A stretch of DNA of 64,000 bases, taken from the NCBI RefSeq assembly GCF_036248275.1, contig NZ_CP109181.1, positions 8,122,001 to 8,186,000 on the forward strand, read 5' to 3'. Under the pieces are notes generated by a model. That model had not been told where the DNA came from. It searched no databases and saw only the letters and a list, made by a program, of their open reading frames with translations. Both the position numbers and the translations under genes were made by a program. The stretch comes from Streptomyces sp. NBC_01716. GTDB taxonomy: Bacteria > Actinomycetota > Actinomycetes > Streptomycetales > Streptomycetaceae. This document shows, piece after piece, positions 62,017 to 64,000 of the stretch (within the stretch, counting starts at the first letter, position 1; the number at the start of each line of letters is the position of its first letter).

Positions 62017-62462
62017 GCGGCGTGCCCCTCTCGGGGGGCGAACACCGGGACCACCTGGCCGCGCCGGTCCTCGAAGGCGACCTGCAGCGGCATGTCGATG
62101 ACCAGCTGGTCGGGCACAGCGTCGCTCCCGATGATGTTCGTCATCATGGTCGGCCCTTCCTCCAGTTGGACGATCGCGATGACGTGCGGACCGACTGCTT
62201 CGAATCCGGGGGCGGGGAGGTGGTTGATGACATAGCTCAGCAACGTCGCGCGTCCGCTCACGTCAACCCACGACACCTCGCGGGAGCCGCAGGACGGGCA
62301 CGCGATGCGGGGGTAGAAGAAGTGCGTTTCACACGACCCGCACTGCTGGACCGCCAGGCGGCCCTCGGTCGCGGCGTCCCAGAAGGGGCGGGTGGTCGGT
62401 GTCGGCAGCGCCTGCGCGGCGCCCTCGCCAGGGGTGACCCCGGACACAAACATTGGTACCAT
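62013..62462 (-). CDS. DUF35 OB-fold protein with zinc ribbon
   Basis: 149 residues. The rubredoxin-like ribbon CGSC-x10-CPSCG binds zinc, followed by the OB-fold (LLSYVINHLPAPGFEAVGPH). Such proteins form complexes with Ltp-type thiolase-like enzymes and bind acyl-CoA. It is the first gene of the leftward operon, overlapping the thiolase-like gene as ATGA. Confidence 0.92.
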   Translation of the reverse strand: MVPMFVSGVTPGEGAAQALPTPTTRPFWDAATEGRLAVQQCGSCETHFFYPRIACPSCGSREVSWVDVSGRATLLSYVINHLPAPGFEAVGPHVIAIVQLEEGPTMMTNIIGSDAVPDQLVIDMPLQVAFEDRRGQVVPVFAPREGHAA

Positions 62463-62489
62463 GACCGGTACTATACAGGTCGTTATAAT
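62461..62489 (+). promoter_or_regulatory. Sigma-70-type promoter of the amidohydrolase gene
   Basis: ATGACC (62461-62466) and a consensus TATAAT (62484-62489) are separated by 17 bases. A perfect TATAAT is unusual in this GC-rich DNA. GGTAC words at 62453-62468 next to it may be operator half-sites. Confidence 0.65.
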
Positions 62490-62539
62490 ACCGTCCAGTG
62501 GTTGGTCGGCACTCGGCCGACCGAGCGGAAGGAAGATTT

Positions 62540-63964
62540 GTGGGCACTCGAACGATCTACACGGGCGCGTTGGTCTTGGTGGGCGACCCCCGCGACGGCA
62601 GCTTCCAGCGAGTCGACGTCGAGGTCGTCGACGGCCGGATCAGCCAGCTTGCCGAGAACCTCGGGTCCACGCCCGAAAGTGCCGATGTCGTCGATGCGTC
62701 CTGGGCTTGGATCATCCCGGGGTTCGTGGACGCGCACCACCACATGTGGCAGGCGACGATGCGCGGCCTCACGGTGGACTTCACGCTGTCGGACTACGTG
62801 TGGACGATCCGGCGCAACCACTCCGGCGTGCACCGCGCGGTCGACATATACAACGGGACGCTCGGTGCGGCCGTGGGGCTGCTCGACTCCGGCACGACCT
62901 GCTCGGTCGACTACTCCCACAGCATCTTGACCCCTGAGCACGCCGACGCGGGCGTGGCGGCCATCAACGAGTCGGGAATCCGTGGCGTGTGGTGCTACGG
63001 GCTCTATGACCCCCACACGGCGAATCCGTACTTCACGTCTGTCGAGTCCCGTCTCGAGGACGCGCGACGCGTGCGTTCATCGTTGTTCGAGACCAGCGGC
63101 GGGCGGGTGCGCTTCGGGATCGCCCCGACCGAGCTGAGCCTGAACGGCATCGAGCAGGCCGCCCAGGAAATGGTGCTCGGGCGCGAGCTGGATTGCCTGA
63201 TCCACACTCACACCAACGCCCGGTGGAAGCCCGGATACCGGTCGGAGATCAAGCAGCTGGCCGAGGCTGGGCTGCTCTGGTCGCACCAGCTCCACTCGCA
63301 CTGCAACACCTCCGACGCCGAGGACTTCGCGATCCTGGCCGATCATGGGGCCAAGGTCTCCTCCACCCCCGAGACCGAGCTCAATATGGGGATGGGGTTC
63401 CCGATCGCCGCCGTCGCCGACCGCGTAGGTGTCGTGGCGGGGCTGGGTGCGGACATCCAGTCGAACAACTCTCCCGACATGTTCACGACTATGCGCCTGA
63501 TGCTGGCGGGGGAGCGTGCCCGGGCCAATCAGCGCGCGCTGGAGGAGAAAGGCATTTACGACATGGGCGGCCTCGAGTTGCGTGCTGCCGACGTGCTGTA
63601 CTTCGCGACGCTCGGCGGAGCCATCGGTCTGGGCCTGGAGGACGAGTGCGGTTCGATCGACGTCGGCAAGGCCGCCGATCTCCTCTTCATCCGCAACACA
63701 TCCCTGAACCTGACACCAGCCGTCGACCCGATGGGTGCGATCGTCATGAGCGCTCGAACCTCCGACGTCGACACCGTTCTCGTCGGCGGTGAGGTCGTGA
63801 AGCGGGACGGCGCGATGCGTGCTGACCTCGTCGAGAAGGCGATCCGAGGCCTGCGGGAGTCGGGCATCCACATCGTGAACGAGTCGCAGGCGTACGGAGG
63901 CATGATGCCTCCGCAGCCCGAGTGGTGGGGCGCCGCGACCGCAGCGACGGGCTCGCGGTCATGA
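62540..63964 (+). CDS. Amidohydrolase-superfamily protein of the ATZ/TRZ/chlorohydrolase-deaminase type
   Basis: 474 residues from GTG 62540, with GGAAGGA upstream. The metal site is PGFVDAHHHMWQ, with later IHTHTNA, LHSHCNTSD and VAGLGADIQSNNSPDMF (Asp). The residues fit a mononuclear-metal deaminase or chlorohydrolase that acts on a ring or amide substrate. It is divergent from the CoA-ligase operon and its stop overlaps the next start as ATGA, so it leads another operon that leaves the window. Confidence 0.9.
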   Translation: MGTRTIYTGALVLVGDPRDGSFQRVDVEVVDGRISQLAENLGSTPESADVVDASWAWIIPGFVDAHHHMWQATMRGLTVDFTLSDYVWTIRRNHSGVHRAVDIYNGTLGAAVGLLDSGTTCSVDYSHSILTPEHADAGVAAINESGIRGVWCYGLYDPHTANPYFTSVESRLEDARRVRSSLFETSGGRVRFGIAPTELSLNGIEQAAQEMVLGRELDCLIHTHTNARWKPGYRSEIKQLAEAGLLWSHQLHSHCNTSDAEDFAILADHGAKVSSTPETELNMGMGFPIAAVADRVGVVAGLGADIQSNNSPDMFTTMRLMLAGERARANQRALEEKGIYDMGGLELRAADVLYFATLGGAIGLGLEDECGSIDVGKAADLLFIRNTSLNLTPAVDPMGAIVMSARTSDVDTVLVGGEVVKRDGAMRADLVEKAIRGLRESGIHIVNESQAYGGMMPPQPEWWGAATAATGSRS

Positions 63965-64000
63965 CCCGTCGGCGGCCTCCTTTCGCGCGCTGGGACAGCG
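63961..64000 (+). CDS. Start of a coupled downstream gene (partial)
   Basis: ATG 63961 overlaps the amidohydrolase stop as ATGA and opens a frame MTRRRPPFARWDS that runs off the window. Too little is visible to name it. Confidence 0.5.
   Translation, partial: MTRRRPPFARWDS

Overview
The window looks like a stretch of a Streptomyces chromosome. It is very GC-rich, third codon positions are strongly G/C, GTG starts are common, and among the intact genes I found only one TTA leucine codon. Gene families are typical of a streptomycete: SpoIIE-type phosphatase, NarL-type two-component pairs, BlaI/M56, TerD/TerB, secreted glycoside hydrolases and PTS-type dihydroxyacetone kinase. No rRNA, tRNA or CRISPR array was found.

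Left part, 1 to about 34.1 kb, looks like ordinary host chromosome. It holds: a translationally coupled glycerol-kinase / FAD-[2Fe-2S] glycerol-phosphate-dehydrogenase-like / FAD oxidoreductase operon (257-4634); an amino-acid permease; a GH75 chitosanase-like protein; a NUDIX protein; secreted GH55-like and GH127-like glycoside hydrolases with LacI-type operators; a TetR/NmrA divergent pair; a PAS-GAF-SpoIIE-HATPase phosphatase; a histidine kinase/response regulator pair beside an ArsB/NhaD-type transporter; a KhtT/KhtU-like K+/H+ antiporter pair; a TerD, BlaI-M56, TerB block sharing a BlaI-type operator; an FAD monooxygenase; a PadR-FadH pair; and dhaKLM. Glycerol kinase at one end and DHA kinase at the other make triose/glycerol use a recurring theme.

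Middle part, about 34.1-45.7 kb, is an accessory patchwork. It starts with a decayed C-terminal tyrosine-integrase fragment (34.6-34.9 kb) and ends with what looks like an N-terminal integrase fragment (45.5 kb). Between them are a MerR / serine hydrolase / rhodanese module, a Tn3-family transposase relic, a quinone-oxidoreductase-like enzyme divergent from an XRE/MmyB regulator, a 180-bp IS-end-bounded miniature element, and an MMPL transporter with its own kinase/regulator pair. That kinase carries the single TTA codon.

Right part, 45.7-64 kb, looks like an acquired catabolic region. A seven-gene leftward operon encodes a gamma-glutamyltransferase-like protein, an oligopeptide-type ABC importer (lipoprotein, two permeases, fused double ATPase), an alpha/beta hydrolase and an FAD monooxygenase. 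Opposite it run a cupin-like protein, an MFS exporter and a GntR/FCD regulator. Three intergenic regions share an ATTGGATGCAAT-like site that the GntR protein plausibly reads. Beyond IS3 and IS5 relics lies a second block: acyl-CoA synthetase, thiolase-like protein and DUF35 protein, divergent from a chlorohydrolase/deaminase-type amidohydrolase that is coupled to a gene running off the end. Together they suggest uptake, deacylation or hydrolysis and CoA-dependent degradation of an unidentified amide- or gamma-glutamyl-linked compound. The substrate cannot be read from the sequence.
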